DNA from: Lentisphaerota bacterium
GTDB lineage: Bacteria > Verrucomicrobiota > Kiritimatiellia > UBA8416 > JAUUYL01
Direction of reading: 5' to 3'
DNA: 34,078 nt
Assembly (NCBI GenBank): GCA_030590485.1
Contig: JAUUYL010000026.1
Span: forward strand, 1 to 34,078
Shown: piece after piece, positions 6,862 to 15,298 of the stretch
Numbering within the stretch: position 1 is the first letter of the stretch
How the letters are laid out: each line of letters starts with the position of its first letter
Translations under genes and position numbers: made by a program
The notes under the pieces: model-generated
The model's input: the letters and a program-made list of their open reading frames with translations, nothing else
What the model was told of the DNA's origin: nothing
The model's database searches: none

Positions 6862-8211
6862 ATGAACACAGAAACCCAAGAAAAACAAAGCTTAATTACC
6901 AAAGACCTACCTCCGCACATCGAGCGCAGAGGAGATGTGTTATACTTCAGAAAGCGTTGGAAAGGCAAGCGAATTTATCGCTCTCTGGACACCAACAACG
7001 CAAAACGCGCTGAAGCTAAAGCTAAAGAATGGATCAAGCTTCTCCAAGCCGGCAAGTTCTTCGAGACCGATGATATAAAAGTCAGAAAGGGCTACCCCAC
7101 AATTGGAACGATTTTGGATGAGTACGAACGCGCTGCAACAATACGAGCGTTATCAGATGGATCCCCCAGCGAGAAAACCGTGCGTCATTATGAGTATCAG
7201 ATTCACTACTTGCTGAAGAAAGCAACCAACTGCCAGGGTAAGGTTGAGAATCTTTGCTCAAGTATTCTGACCCGAAAACTTGTGAAGGATTATATCGCAG
7301 CGGAAGAAAAGGGATTGTCCGCGATTGAACGGTTAGCGAAAAAAGTTACCGCAGCGTCCGGACAAAAAAGGAATGAGCTTTTTGAATCGCTTGTTTCCCT
7401 GAAAAACAAGGTGACGGCTGACGCGTTACTGGATGATTGCGAAGGTGCGATGCGCGTTTTGCGGCAAAGAAAATCACGATCGATACATTCTATTCTTAAA
7501 AACGCACGAGCTATCTTCTCTCCCTGGGCGATGGATGCTTATCGCGATGAATTCAAATTGCCCAATATTCACGATTTTATGACGGCGGCCTCCATCAAAC
7601 GTGCTCCATACAAATATCACAGCCCGCCTCAGGAGCTGATTGATAAAACTATCGAAGAAGGCCGCAAGCTACGCACGAGCAATCCAGAACTGTATGTTGT
7701 CTTTTGCCTGTGCTACGACATTGCAATGAGGGCCGGTGAAGCAACGTGGGCATCTGCTCATTGGCTTCAGGAGCGAACGGTTAAGCATAGTAACGGCAAA
7801 TCAGAAACTGTGTGCTGCATGGAAATCACTGACAGGCCCAGTGAATGGGCTGGCCCCAAGCATGGTTCTACTCGCGTGGTCCCCTTGCATCGGTCGATAT
7901 ACGATGAATTGAAAGAGATAATTCCGGCAGAAGGATATTTATTGCCGGGATCCACTGCGCATGCACGCCATAAAATCATAGACAAGACGTTTGCTGCATG
8001 GATGCGAAAGATCGGATGGAATGCATTTGTCTACCCCAAGGCCGCGCATGAACTGCGCAAGCTCATGGGGTCACGCTGGATCACCGAATATCCAAATCCG
8101 GGCGTAGCGCAAAAGCGACTTGGCCATAAAGACTTAAAGACTACAATAGATTTCTATGGCGATTTTATGGACAAAGAAGCGGCGCTTGATCCTCTTATGG
8201 GAGCAGAATAG
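6862..8211 (+). CDS. int: Tyrosine recombinase, phage integrase
   Basis: Catalyses site-specific integration and excision of the element. From the ATG at 6862 (449 residues) the catalytic residues are Arg290 in MRAGEA, His396 and Arg399 in HELR, His422 in LGHKD and the nucleophile Tyr432 in DFYGD. This gives a complete R..HxxR..H..Y set. The N-terminal half holds an arm-binding-like domain and a core-binding helical domain. I chose 6862 because AGGGGG (6850-6855) lies 6 nt upstream; starts at 6835 and 6856 are also open. It reads away from the tRNA-Pro gene and is convergent with the leftward block. It looks intact. Confidence 0.93.
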   Translation: MNTETQEKQSLITKDLPPHIERRGDVLYFRKRWKGKRIYRSLDTNNAKRAEAKAKEWIKLLQAGKFFETDDIKVRKGYPTIGTILDEYERAATIRALSDGSPSEKTVRHYEYQIHYLLKKATNCQGKVENLCSSILTRKLVKDYIAAEEKGLSAIERLAKKVTAASGQKRNELFESLVSLKNKVTADALLDDCEGAMRVLRQRKSRSIHSILKNARAIFSPWAMDAYRDEFKLPNIHDFMTAASIKRAPYKYHSPPQELIDKTIEEGRKLRTSNPELYVVFCLCYDIAMRAGEATWASAHWLQERTVKHSNGKSETVCCMEITDRPSEWAGPKHGSTRVVPLHRSIYDELKEIIPAEGYLLPGSTAHARHKIIDKTFAAWMRKIGWNAFVYPKAAHELRKLMGSRWITEYPNPGVAQKRLGHKDLKTTIDFYGDFMDKEAALDPLMGAE

Positions 8212-8343
8212 TTAAGTACTAATTGTCCAGACTTATGAAGGGTGAATGCTGTCGGCTCGGTGCTGTACATATTCTTTATCCCCTAATCTGACGGGCCTTG
8301 GTCATGAGGGGAAAGTCACGCAAGCAAGGCTATCCAGCGTATA

Positions 8344-9084
8344 CTAGCTTTCTCCGAGATTGCCATGGTTCCTTTGCCCTAACAGCTGGGATGCGGCATC
8401 AAGTTGATCCGCAGCCAGGGCAAGATATCGCTTAGGATTCTGCGTTGGCAGAAGCCGAACGGCATGACCAACTGCGGCAGAGGCCACAAATACGAGCTCA
8501 GGAATAAGCATACACACGCCGCAATAATGTTCCTGGGCAATGATCCCCTTTATCGAGGCATGAATATGCTGACTAAACATGTAATAATCAATCTTGTACT
8601 GATCTCCCATGCCAGCTGCTTCTGCAGTCTCAAACACATTCCATTTCTTCTTGCTAGTCACGCCATAATCCCGGCGAAGTCTTTTACTCAGGCTTTGAGC
8701 CATCTCGATTCCATCAAGCATAATAGGGTTTGTTTTGTCATCCATAATCTTCAACCACTTACGCATCTTGACGACGTCACAATCAGCTTCGGAAATAAGC
8801 TTTTCAATAGCGAAGCCCTCAAGCTTCACTGCGGCAACCAGTTTGAAAAGACTCTCAAGCATGGTTCGCATAAGAATGGGAAGCGAACTCGTCCGGGAAT
8901 CATCGAGAAGCAGCAAGGCGTCTTGCGCCAAGTCCCAGATGTTTCGGGCATGTCTATATATAAATGCAAAGCGCTCATCTTCAACCGCCGAGCTGGTCTC
9001 GAAAAGAAATTCCTCCAGAAGATCCACGCTTTGATGTGCTAGACTCATGCCTTTCATAATTATTTTTCCATTCCTGCTGTACAT
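8344..9084 (-). CDS. DUF5677-like helical protein
   Basis: A 246-residue, mostly helical, soluble protein without a signal peptide. The stretch ILMRTMLESLFKLVAAVKLEG followed at distance by YYMFSQHIHASIKGI (each shown in part) resembles the DUF5677 family, whose members have conserved Arg, Glu and His residues in long helices; their function is unknown to me. It is the last gene of the leftward block, convergent with the integrase gene. Alternative starts at 9057 and 9048 exist; none has a strong ribosome-binding site. Cargo genes at this position, next to the integrase, are often accessory or defence functions, but nothing here proves that. Confidence 0.6.
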   Translation of the reverse strand: MYSRNGKIIMKGMSLAHQSVDLLEEFLFETSSAVEDERFAFIYRHARNIWDLAQDALLLLDDSRTSSLPILMRTMLESLFKLVAAVKLEGFAIEKLISEADCDVVKMRKWLKIMDDKTNPIMLDGIEMAQSLSKRLRRDYGVTSKKKWNVFETAEAAGMGDQYKIDYYMFSQHIHASIKGIIAQEHYCGVCMLIPELVFVASAAVGHAVRLLPTQNPKRYLALAADQLDAASQLLGQRNHGNLGES

Positions 9085-9154
9085 TCTTCTGTTTTCTATA
9101 TATCGGAGAAATACAATTTGTCAGTTTTCTCTTGGTCTGTTTGCTCGACACTCC

Positions 9155-9679
9155 CTAGCCCCCGTTCACATCAACAGCTTTAATGTCGATCAGGTGTCGG
9201 AGTAGCGTGCGTTCAGACTCTTGTTGGTTTCCCGAAGAAACGTTGACTGTGAAACATGCCGATTTGTATACACTCATGCGCTCATCTGAGAGTTGATTAG
9301 TGACGTAGTGGTCGAATGTTCCAAACTCATTTTTATCAGCGCGATTATACAATTGTTCGGGATCTGCCATTAAGGCTACTGCGTGGTAATGAGAGAGCCA
9401 GGAAAGAGCGGTGCTAGCATCTAGAAATGCCCCAGCTCCAACAGCAATTAAGCCGAGATCCAACTCGGCTGTTTGTCTGATCTGATCGACATGCTTGCGA
9501 CAGAGAAGACTGAACTGTGTGTCACCGAGGGCGCGACACAGCGTCATGATATCAGAACCTTCGGCATCTGCCATAACTTCATCAAGATCGAAATGCTTGG
9601 CACCTGAGATTTGCCCCGCAATAGCTTTAGCGAGTGTGGTTTTCCCTGAACGATGCGGTCCGATGAGCAATACAATCAT
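9155..9679 (-). CDS. P-loop kinase-like protein (shikimate-kinase-like fold)
   Basis: A 174-residue protein starting MIVLLIG with a Walker A loop GPHRSGKTT at residues 7-15. HFDLDEVMAD follows, similar in place to the DxD region of shikimate kinase-type small-molecule kinases, and GLIAVGAGAFLD resembles the GGG loop that binds substrate in that family. This suggests an ATP-dependent small-molecule kinase or adenylate-kinase-like NTPase. It is unlikely to be the housekeeping aroK because it sits in the cargo block and lacks several AroK landmarks. It follows the 9701-10021 gene by 21 nt, probably in one operon. Confidence 0.65.
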   Translation of the reverse strand: MIVLLIGPHRSGKTTLAKAIAGQISGAKHFDLDEVMADAEGSDIMTLCRALGDTQFSLLCRKHVDQIRQTAELDLGLIAVGAGAFLDASTALSWLSHYHAVALMADPEQLYNRADKNEFGTFDHYVTNQLSDERMSVYKSACFTVNVSSGNQQESERTLLRHLIDIKAVDVNGG

Positions 9680-9700
9680 GAGATGCTGTTCCTTTGCTTA

Positions 9701-10021
9701 CTAAAGCTCCTGAATTGCAGGCGGAAGGTTGTAGTACCAGTTGTGCCGGAATACCTTTTCTCTCATTTCGTCCATATCTTCTGGCTTTACTGATGTCAGT
9801 CCGACACCCGGCTTGCCGCGTCCAGTCTTCACAACAAGACTTGTGAGCGCAGGAAGTTTGTGTAATGAGCAATAGTCCATAACGTGCCCCAAAGGTCTAG
9901 CAAGGGTTCCTGCGCCCATGCCTATTAGTTCAGCAAGCCTTTTGTATGTTATTGTCTGCCTGTTCTGTGCACACCCGCAAAGAACTACCCATATTTGCAA
10001 TCCGCGCTCTGTACTTTTCAT
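9701..10021 (-). CDS. Small winged-helix-like protein (MGMT/ATL-like pattern)
   Basis: A 106-residue protein. TITYKRLAELIGMGAG followed by LARPLGHVMDYC and LVVKTGRGKPGVG resembles the DNA-binding domain pattern of alkyltransferase-like proteins (TYG.LA..IG, then a C and PG.G). The PCHR active-site motif of true O6-alkylguanine transferases is absent. A free-standing winged helix binding DNA or a nucleotide is plausible. It sits between a lipoprotein gene (15 nt upstream) and a P-loop kinase-like gene (21 nt downstream). The identification is tentative; the frame itself is well supported by the compact gene spacing. Confidence 0.6.
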   Translation of the reverse strand: MKSTERGLQIWVVLCGCAQNRQTITYKRLAELIGMGAGTLARPLGHVMDYCSLHKLPALTSLVVKTGRGKPGVGLTSVKPEDMDEMREKVFRHNWYYNLPPAIQEL

Positions 10022-10036
10022 GTCATTCCCCTTGAC

Positions 10037-10522
10037 TTAGTTGTCGTTACCGCTCTTCGGCGTGTAGACTGTATTAGAGGTGATTACAGTTTCTATCGCA
10101 AATTGATCCAATACGAACGACTTTTCCTCCGTGCCGATCACTTTCCGTCTTAATAAAAGTGGCGGTTCCCACGAACTATGGGCGTAATACCATTCTTCGT
10201 GTAAACTCATGATTCCTTGATCTGGGTCATTAAGGATGCAGTGAACTAGCGCACACATTGAATCGCAGAAGTCATTGCGATCGGCTTTAATCATGAACGG
10301 GATGAACTTATACTCCACTACGATGGAATTAGTGTGAACCCTAGCGCGTAATTTAACCTCCATCAAAAAGTCCTGACGGGCCTGTTCTTTCCTGGGAAGA
10401 ACGAATGGCTCGAACAAGTATTGCGTAACATCACGCTGAGTTTTGTCGCCGCAACCCACTAGCGCAAACACCAACAGATGTATGGTCAGTACGATGAGAG
10501 TCTTTCGTAAAATTATTTTCAT
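10037..10522 (-). CDS. Putative lipoprotein
   Basis: A 161-residue protein with a type II signal peptide: basic start MKIILRK, a hydrophobic core, and a lipobox LVGC followed by GDK. Mature residues should be anchored by the Cys near position 24. The remainder is a mixed alpha/beta domain with two closely spaced cysteines (FCDSMCALVHC) that I do not recognise. It lies in a leftward gene run, 15 nt before the winged-helix-like gene. Lipoproteins on prophages can act in superinfection exclusion, but here that is only a possibility. Confidence 0.6.
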   Translation of the reverse strand: MKIILRKTLIVLTIHLLVFALVGCGDKTQRDVTQYLFEPFVLPRKEQARQDFLMEVKLRARVHTNSIVVEYKFIPFMIKADRNDFCDSMCALVHCILNDPDQGIMSLHEEWYYAHSSWEPPLLLRRKVIGTEEKSFVLDQFAIETVITSNTVYTPKSGNDN

Positions 10523-10631
10523 TATCTGTCTACTGTATATAGAACCAAGCGTTGTAGCCGTTACAATGCCTGTCGAAATTTATAATGAGCAATCGATGTT
10601 GATAGCCGCTCAATTTCCTTGGCAATATTCT

Positions 10632-11165
10632 TCATTCGATGCATCCTCTAATAAGCCATGCAATCAGCAAAGCTGTTGCGATTTTCATACCCCATTTCAG
10701 TGTCTTTATTCCATGTGCAACCCACCACGATGGATGCTGAGCCTGGTAGGCGTTGGCAACCAAGGATATCTTGGCAAGCAACTTCTGATGAAGTTCGATT
10801 TTGAAATCGTCAAAACTAGGCTTTCCGTCAGAAGGCATTTTCTTGAGATTGGCATCGATATCACGTGAACCGTTAGCACACTGATCTAAAAAGAAACCCT
10901 GGAGATCATTATCTAGTTGTCGGTCGTGCCGAAAACTAGACTCACTCACAACCTTGTCAATACACGCTGCTACAATCTCTGCGCGCCGTTTGTATTCTTC
11001 ATATACAGCAAGAATCTGAGCATTGATAGCAACTTGTCCCCTAAGACCACGCTGCACACTTTTCTCTGCGCACGACATCTTTGCGCGGCGCAGTACTTCA
11101 TCAGAATCATTGAGTGCGGCCTGCACAGATTGCCGCAGTAAGTTGACTGTTTGCTTTGGAATCAT
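10632..11165 (-). CDS. Helical protein with C-terminal membrane anchor
   Basis: A 177-residue protein, helical and charged in its first 140 residues, ending in one hydrophobic segment (WGMKIATALLIAWLIRG) and a short tail. This fits a tail-anchored inner-membrane protein with a cytoplasmic helical domain. Its start overlaps the end of the upstream gene by 4 nt, so the two are probably translationally coupled. The upstream product has an N-terminal anchor, and the pair may form a membrane complex. No known family recognised. Confidence 0.65.
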   Translation of the reverse strand: MIPKQTVNLLRQSVQAALNDSDEVLRRAKMSCAEKSVQRGLRGQVAINAQILAVYEEYKRRAEIVAACIDKVVSESSFRHDRQLDNDLQGFFLDQCANGSRDIDANLKKMPSDGKPSFDDFKIELHQKLLAKISLVANAYQAQHPSWWVAHGIKTLKWGMKIATALLIAWLIRGCIE

Positions 11166-11800
11166 CTTTCTACACCCAGCAATTTGCGAAATTCCGTTTC
11201 GATATTGTTTCCAAGGCTTTTTGCTTCATTATCGAATTCGCTTCGTGCTTGCTCCCACATTTCCCGTCGCTCCTTTGCCAGGCCGGGAACAACTTGACAT
11301 TCGATGTCCTTTGGATCGACAGGGTACGTGGTGATGTCTATATGCATCTCTCGAAGTTTTACAGCAAACGTTTCGATTTGCGTACACAACTGCCGAGGCA
11401 AGTAGATTCGATTATTTAAGTAGAATTGATTAAAGTTGTTTATCGATTTCACAAAGGTGTCGATCTTATCATCAAGTGATGGCTCGCCGACTTCCTGGAA
11501 AGGTTTGAGAGTCGAATTCATAACGCGTTGCGCGTCCACTAGCTTCGCGTGCAGATCACGGATGATTGTGGCCCTTTCTGCGTGGAGACTTGAAAACTTA
11601 ATCAGGTACTCTTGTGATGCTCTGCCTAACTCATTCTTTACGATTTCGAGTTGCTGAGTATACTTCAGCTTGTCTTCGGCAAGTATCCTATTGGCCCAGA
11701 CTTTGCCCAGCCAATTCGAGAGTCTCCATATAATTATAGAACCTCCGCCCAAGCCAATAATCACGCTGGAGCATATTGTAACCACGTCATCTACTGTCAT
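11162..11800 (-). CDS. Membrane-anchored coiled-coil protein
   Basis: A 212-residue protein with one N-terminal membrane span (about residues 8-27, SSVIIGLGGGSIIIW) followed by a long coiled coil (about 35-75: EDKLKYTQQLEIVKNELGR) and a helical C-terminal domain. Similar anchored coiled-coil proteins with a FSSLHAERATIIRDL-type stretch are common unknowns on genomic islands. AAGGA precedes the ATG and a good promoter lies at 11837-11864. It is the first gene of a run of about five leftward genes. Function unknown. Confidence 0.7.
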   Translation of the reverse strand: MTVDDVVTICSSVIIGLGGGSIIIWRLSNWLGKVWANRILAEDKLKYTQQLEIVKNELGRASQEYLIKFSSLHAERATIIRDLHAKLVDAQRVMNSTLKPFQEVGEPSLDDKIDTFVKSINNFNQFYLNNRIYLPRQLCTQIETFAVKLREMHIDITTYPVDPKDIECQVVPGLAKERREMWEQARSEFDNEAKSLGNNIETEFRKLLGVER

Positions 11801-11836
11801 GTCTGATTTCCTTGATATAAAGTTGTAGTGAATATC

Positions 11837-11864
11837 ATTTTAATGATTTTCAACAGCTCGTCAA
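11837..11864 (-). promoter_or_regulatory. Promoter of the 11800-to-9155 leftward operon
   Basis: On the minus strand TTGACG (11864-11859) and TAAAAT (11842-11837) are 16 nt apart. Transcription would begin about 30 nt before the 11800 start codon, which has AAGGA 8 nt upstream. This separates the downstream operon from the nuclease-like gene at 11963-13189. The rest of 11801-11962 shows no gene. Confidence 0.5.
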
Positions 11865-11962
11865 GTGTAAGACTAATTGTTTGGTAGATTATTTCTGCAT
11901 CAAGAAGAGGAACTGCTTAACGCGTGTCCTGTATGCGTACTTGTTTGCAACTTTCTACGTTC

Positions 11963-13189
11963 TTAGGAGCAGGAGTCCGGATACTCATCATAGTGAGCAT
12001 GTGATCTTTCGGGTTGTTTGAAGTAGCCAAATTCGTCCCTGCAAATCCGTGCCTGCTCAAGAATCTCATTCGGCCAGTGATCTTCATCTCGGTGTAGCAT
12101 GACAAGATCTGTCGTGTAGCCGTCTCTGGGAACATCCCCAGGCTTGTTGATGTCTATCCCAATGATGGTCGCACACTCCTCAAAACCACATAGCGAGGCA
12201 AGGCATCGCCCTAATAGCTCCTGCTTCCTCTCTTCAGGTGTACTGTCACTATCATATACAAAGAAGACGTAGCCGACTCCGCTAAATGATTGTGCGCGTC
12301 TGGCCCGAAGCTGCCCTTGTTTGGCTAGCTCAAGGAAATCCCGGAACGAGCCCCCTAAAATTCTGCGTGAAAACCGATTCTCGCGGGCCATGACTCGCAG
12401 CGCTACTTCCGTTTCAGAGAGACCTGGGCCTCGCCAATTGGCGCCCTCGAACCCTTCTTTACAATAGAACTCAATGAGACGATCCCAAACGTAACTGTCT
12501 TGATCATCCTTTAGCTTTGCTAGAAACTCGGGCTTGCTACTCACGCCATCCCAAAGATCGCCCTCGACAAAGAGCATGTCAGGATTTAAGGGGAATTCAC
12601 GCCCTTGATGCATATACAATGCAAGCAGGTTCTCCTCTCCGCCGTTAATGACCAATCCTGATCGAGACAAGAGTGCTTCCTTCGCTGCAAGATATTCGAC
12701 AAAATCGGAAATTGTATCAAGGTGTCTGACAAGAAGGTAAAACGATTGTTCATCAAAAACATGATAGTGATGATCGTCGGGCACTGAGGATGGAACCATA
12801 GGGACTTCGCCTTTCCCTCCGAAAGCCACAGCGATGCGGTGGTATACTCGGCGATCCATCGGTGGAAGAGGAAGCCCGAGAGTACCGTCTTTTTGGGTAA
12901 CTTGCTCTATGGTGTCCAGCCCTCTTACAGCACCCCATACCTGACGAATTGACGCGTCAATAGCTTTTCTGGTCCATCGCTTCCAATCGACTGACGCATT
13001 GCCGGAATTTGAGAGCTGTACTTTTTTGACGCTAACAACCAAAACATGAGGATCGCATACGATTAGAATGTCACATAGTTCCGTGCCAGGCTTTCGACCC
13101 CTTGGGTTTACATAACTCCACAGTGACAGGAAAGACTTCCTGCAAACATCATAGACCCACTGCTCTGAATTGTTGACGGCTTCTGTCAT
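11963..13189 (-). CDS. Nuclease-like protein, possible PD-(D/E)XK fold, candidate defence factor
   Basis: A 408-residue soluble protein. The N-terminal stretch has GTELCDILIVCDPHVLVVSV ending in KK (residues 35-56). This is the strand pattern of PD-(D/E)XK endonucleases, with Glu37 and Asp40 as metal ligands and Lys55 in the xK position, but Ser53 replaces the usual acidic residue. It continues WKRWTRKAIDASIRQVWGA, which I associate with unknown proteins seen near restriction and defence genes. The C-terminal half has VFFVYDSD and many charged helices. It is not preceded by a methyltransferase gene. Either a degraded nuclease or a variant active site is possible. It is the largest cargo gene. 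Confidence 0.6.
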   Translation of the reverse strand: MTEAVNNSEQWVYDVCRKSFLSLWSYVNPRGRKPGTELCDILIVCDPHVLVVSVKKVQLSNSGNASVDWKRWTRKAIDASIRQVWGAVRGLDTIEQVTQKDGTLGLPLPPMDRRVYHRIAVAFGGKGEVPMVPSSVPDDHHYHVFDEQSFYLLVRHLDTISDFVEYLAAKEALLSRSGLVINGGEENLLALYMHQGREFPLNPDMLFVEGDLWDGVSSKPEFLAKLKDDQDSYVWDRLIEFYCKEGFEGANWRGPGLSETEVALRVMARENRFSRRILGGSFRDFLELAKQGQLRARRAQSFSGVGYVFFVYDSDSTPEERKQELLGRCLASLCGFEECATIIGIDINKPGDVPRDGYTTDLVMLHRDEDHWPNEILEQARICRDEFGYFKQPERSHAHYDEYPDSCS

Positions 13190-13237
13190 GTTATCAACTG
13201 CTTATTTTATTAGAATGCTCCAAAGATATTTATTTTG

Positions 13238-13780
13238 CTAGATTCTTTTGTATGCATTTGCAAGGGCTCGAACAATGTCAAGACGCATGGTCATAGCTTG
13301 TTGTTGAAATGCTCTTACATCTTCCAGCACTGGACCTTCTTCCCTCTCAAGCGTGTCCTCAAGATCAAGAATTAAAGATATGTGAGTTCGATATTTCTCA
13401 ACCATTGCTGAAGTGGACTCATGCCCGAGCAGGCAGAGGCGGGCTTCAATTGTATGCAGATCATATAATGCTTGCTCAAAGGAGTCACTTGTTCGATCCT
13501 GTTCTGACTCCATAATATGCCTGACAGCATCCGGATTGCTATCTTGTTCGGTTATTTCTGCAGCAGAAAGCACTGATGATTTGTCGATAACTATCGCGTG
13601 GATATGCTCCAGGTCTGTAGCGATTTCTTCAAGTGAGTCTTGACGCCGCTCGACAACTCGTTCATGAAGCTTTCGCTTTGACGCTAGCCATGTACCAAGT
13701 AAAGCAAAAACACCACCGATTAATGCGCCAAGGCCAATCTTGACGGCATCATGCACAACAGGAATAAATTCTGTCTTCAT
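13238..13780 (-). CDS. N-terminally anchored helical membrane protein
   Basis: A 180-residue protein with one membrane span near the N-terminus (KIGLGALIGGVFALLGTWLA), a basic stretch (SKRKLHERVVERRQ) and then a helical cytoplasmic domain rich in Glu and Asp. The layout resembles the 11162-11800 product. It lies 48 nt upstream of the nuclease-like gene in the same direction. I do not recognise a family. Confidence 0.65.
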   Translation of the reverse strand: MKTEFIPVVHDAVKIGLGALIGGVFALLGTWLASKRKLHERVVERRQDSLEEIATDLEHIHAIVIDKSSVLSAAEITEQDSNPDAVRHIMESEQDRTSDSFEQALYDLHTIEARLCLLGHESTSAMVEKYRTHISLILDLEDTLEREEGPVLEDVRAFQQQAMTMRLDIVRALANAYKRI

Positions 13781-13878
13781 AATTCAAATCTAACGTCACA
13801 CCTGCACATTCTCTGCGAACCTCCGTGTCCGTGCGGGGACATACACTAGGAGTTGTTCAACAATAGCGGGATTCATTC

Positions 13879-14064
13879 CTATTTATTTGAATCGCCGCTC
13901 GTGCCGCCACTTGGCGTGGAGGGGCGAATCACTGCCTGCGGTGACTCTGTTGCTCCATGCGTGGTTATGTTGCCGCTTGGGCGAACCGTCGTTGTCGCAG
14001 GCCGAGACACGGCTCGTGGGATTTCAGTACTACCTTTGCTCGTGTTCTGTTTGTTCTTTGGCAT
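13879..14064 (-). CDS. Small Pro/Thr/Ser-rich protein
   Basis: A 61-residue low-complexity protein rich in Thr, Ser, Pro and Arg, predicted disordered. Its start overlaps the 3' end of the membrane protein gene at 14030-14542 by 35 nt. GGAG lies 7 nt before the ATG, the main reason to accept it as real. Small disordered partners of membrane proteins are common, but the role is unknown. A longer open frame on the other strand is judged a shadow. Confidence 0.55.
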   Translation of the reverse strand: MPKNKQNTSKGSTEIPRAVSRPATTTVRPSGNITTHGATESPQAVIRPSTPSGGTSGDSNK

Positions 14065-14542
14065 GTTCGTCTCCTTGTTGAGTTATAGATTTGATTTGCT
14101 GGAAGTTTCTGGCTTGGATGTTCACTATGTAAAGGACAAAAAACAGAACTCCTGCACAGAAGGTGATGAATGCTCCGCTGTTGCAGTAGGAAGTTGCGCG
14201 GTTCTGCCAGAATGTAGGCTCAGGACTTGTGTCTGGTTTTTCTGTCTTAAGGTCCGCGGTGTAGCGTCGATCTAGATCAGAGATTTTCCTGTCCATGTTC
14301 GCTCGTGCGAAATGGTAGCTGGCAAGATTGAACAAAATAACGAGAAAAAATGAGATCCACGCCAAGACAATCAGAACGAAAGTCAGATGGCTGAACGGCG
14401 CGCCAATCTTTTCCAGAAAAGTAATGGAAAGTGCCAAGCTGCCAGTGGAGAGAGACAGGATTGCTTTATCGAATGAACTGAAAGAATCCATTCGGATGCC
14501 GAGAAGTTCATCTCGGCGCTTCAGATATTCGTCATGATCCAT
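14030..14542 (-). CDS. Multi-span membrane protein, SLATT-like layout
   Basis: A 170-residue protein beginning with a charged helix (MDHDEYLKRRDELLG) and then SFDKAILSLSTGSLALSITF, a second span (LTFVLIVLAWISFFLVILF) and a third near residue 125 (FITFCAGVLFFVLYIV). The DKAIL-LS-G-L-LS pattern occurs in small helical membrane proteins of mobile elements. SLATT-type membrane proteins are thought to act as pore-forming effectors in some defence systems. Assignment to that group is by layout only. It overlaps the small disordered protein gene downstream. Confidence 0.65.
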   Translation of the reverse strand: MDHDEYLKRRDELLGIRMDSFSSFDKAILSLSTGSLALSITFLEKIGAPFSHLTFVLIVLAWISFFLVILFNLASYHFARANMDRKISDLDRRYTADLKTEKPDTSPEPTFWQNRATSYCNSGAFITFCAGVLFFVLYIVNIQARNFQQIKSITQQGDEHAKEQTEHEQR

Positions 14543-14617
14543 AGTTTTGTGTCCCGCCTTCTGAATGAGTTGCGGTGCCCTTCAATAGGACAACATCGTC
14601 TAATATGCTGAATTTCA

Positions 14618-14887
14618 TCACTTGTCACTCTCAAGTGTCTTATTGGGTTGGCTACTGCTTGTGTCGGAGGCATCTGTACTGGAGAAACCTTTGAACACCC
14701 AAATTGTGATTCGAAAAACAACGAAGGCGATGACGCAGGCGGCTATCGTGCCGGGGAGGTATTCATCGGGCTCGTCCCAGGATGAATATCTATCCGAATT
14801 TATTATGATCGAAGTAACTAGACCAGCGACGAGAGCGAATAGCCAAGAAGCACGTTTTAGCCCTAAGAGCACTTGGTCTGTGTTCAT
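14618..14887 (-). CDS. Small two-span membrane protein
   Basis: From the ATG at 14885-14887 (89 residues), with GAGGAG 8 nt upstream. A longer frame starting at 14935 lacks such a site and overlaps the preceding gene more. Two hydrophobic segments (SWLFALVAGLVTSIII and IAACVIAFVVFRITIWVF) flank a short acidic loop (DEPDEYLPG). The tail is polar and Ser-rich. It overlaps the upstream gene by 4 nt, so coupling is likely. Function unknown. Confidence 0.65.
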   Translation of the reverse strand: MNTDQVLLGLKRASWLFALVAGLVTSIIINSDRYSSWDEPDEYLPGTIAACVIAFVVFRITIWVFKGFSSTDASDTSSSQPNKTLESDK

Positions 14888-15207
14888 ATGTTTAGCTCCT
14901 CTTCTTCTCCGACAGGCACAATTAAATACCTCCATGCGTTGACTCTTGTCTTTTCGTCCGCAGGGGTTGACGAAGGTAGGTTGCCGGCTTCACGCATGGC
15001 GTAGCCTTCTGCTTGAAATCGTCGCTCGCCACTCTTGATTGCATCCTTAAGTTTTTCCTCGTCCTCCACATACATTCCATCGCATACTTCGATTCTGACG
15101 TTATCTGGGCCGATGAAAGCATCAGCAACAATATTCTCGGTTGCATTCCAATTTGCTTCAGCAAGCACAATGCGAAAGTGAGTCGGTGCATTTGATGCAT
15201 CATTCAT
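14884..15207 (-). CDS. Small acidic soluble protein
   Basis: A 107-residue, acidic, soluble alpha/beta protein (THFRIVLAEANWNATENIV, then VRIEVCDGMYVEDEEKLKD). It has no membrane segment. GGA precedes the ATG at good spacing, and its end overlaps the next small membrane protein gene by 4 nt. The pair could work as a soluble regulator with a membrane effector, but that is speculation. No family recognised. Confidence 0.6.
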   Translation of the reverse strand: MNDASNAPTHFRIVLAEANWNATENIVADAFIGPDNVRIEVCDGMYVEDEEKLKDAIKSGERRFQAEGYAMREAGNLPSSTPADEKTRVNAWRYLIVPVGEEEELNI

Positions 15208-15298
15208 TTTGCTTATTCCTTTCTGTTCAGGTTGCTTTTATAACTGTATTGAATGTCCATGACATATTATAATGAGAGTAGCGAGCCTTGGGCTGTTT

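Noticed and set aside
8280-8311. Bidirectional terminator between the integrase and the convergent gene
   Set aside because: CCCCT and AGGGG could pair, but the loop is 22 nt long and there is no T tract.
8404-9042. Plus-strand open frame of 212 codons
   Set aside because: It is antisense to the DUF5677-like gene, lacks a ribosome-binding site and has no recognisable domain.
13853-14275. Plus-strand open frame of 140 codons
   Set aside because: It runs antisense to two well-placed leftward genes, one with a clear ribosome-binding site, and has Cys-rich composition typical of a shadow frame.
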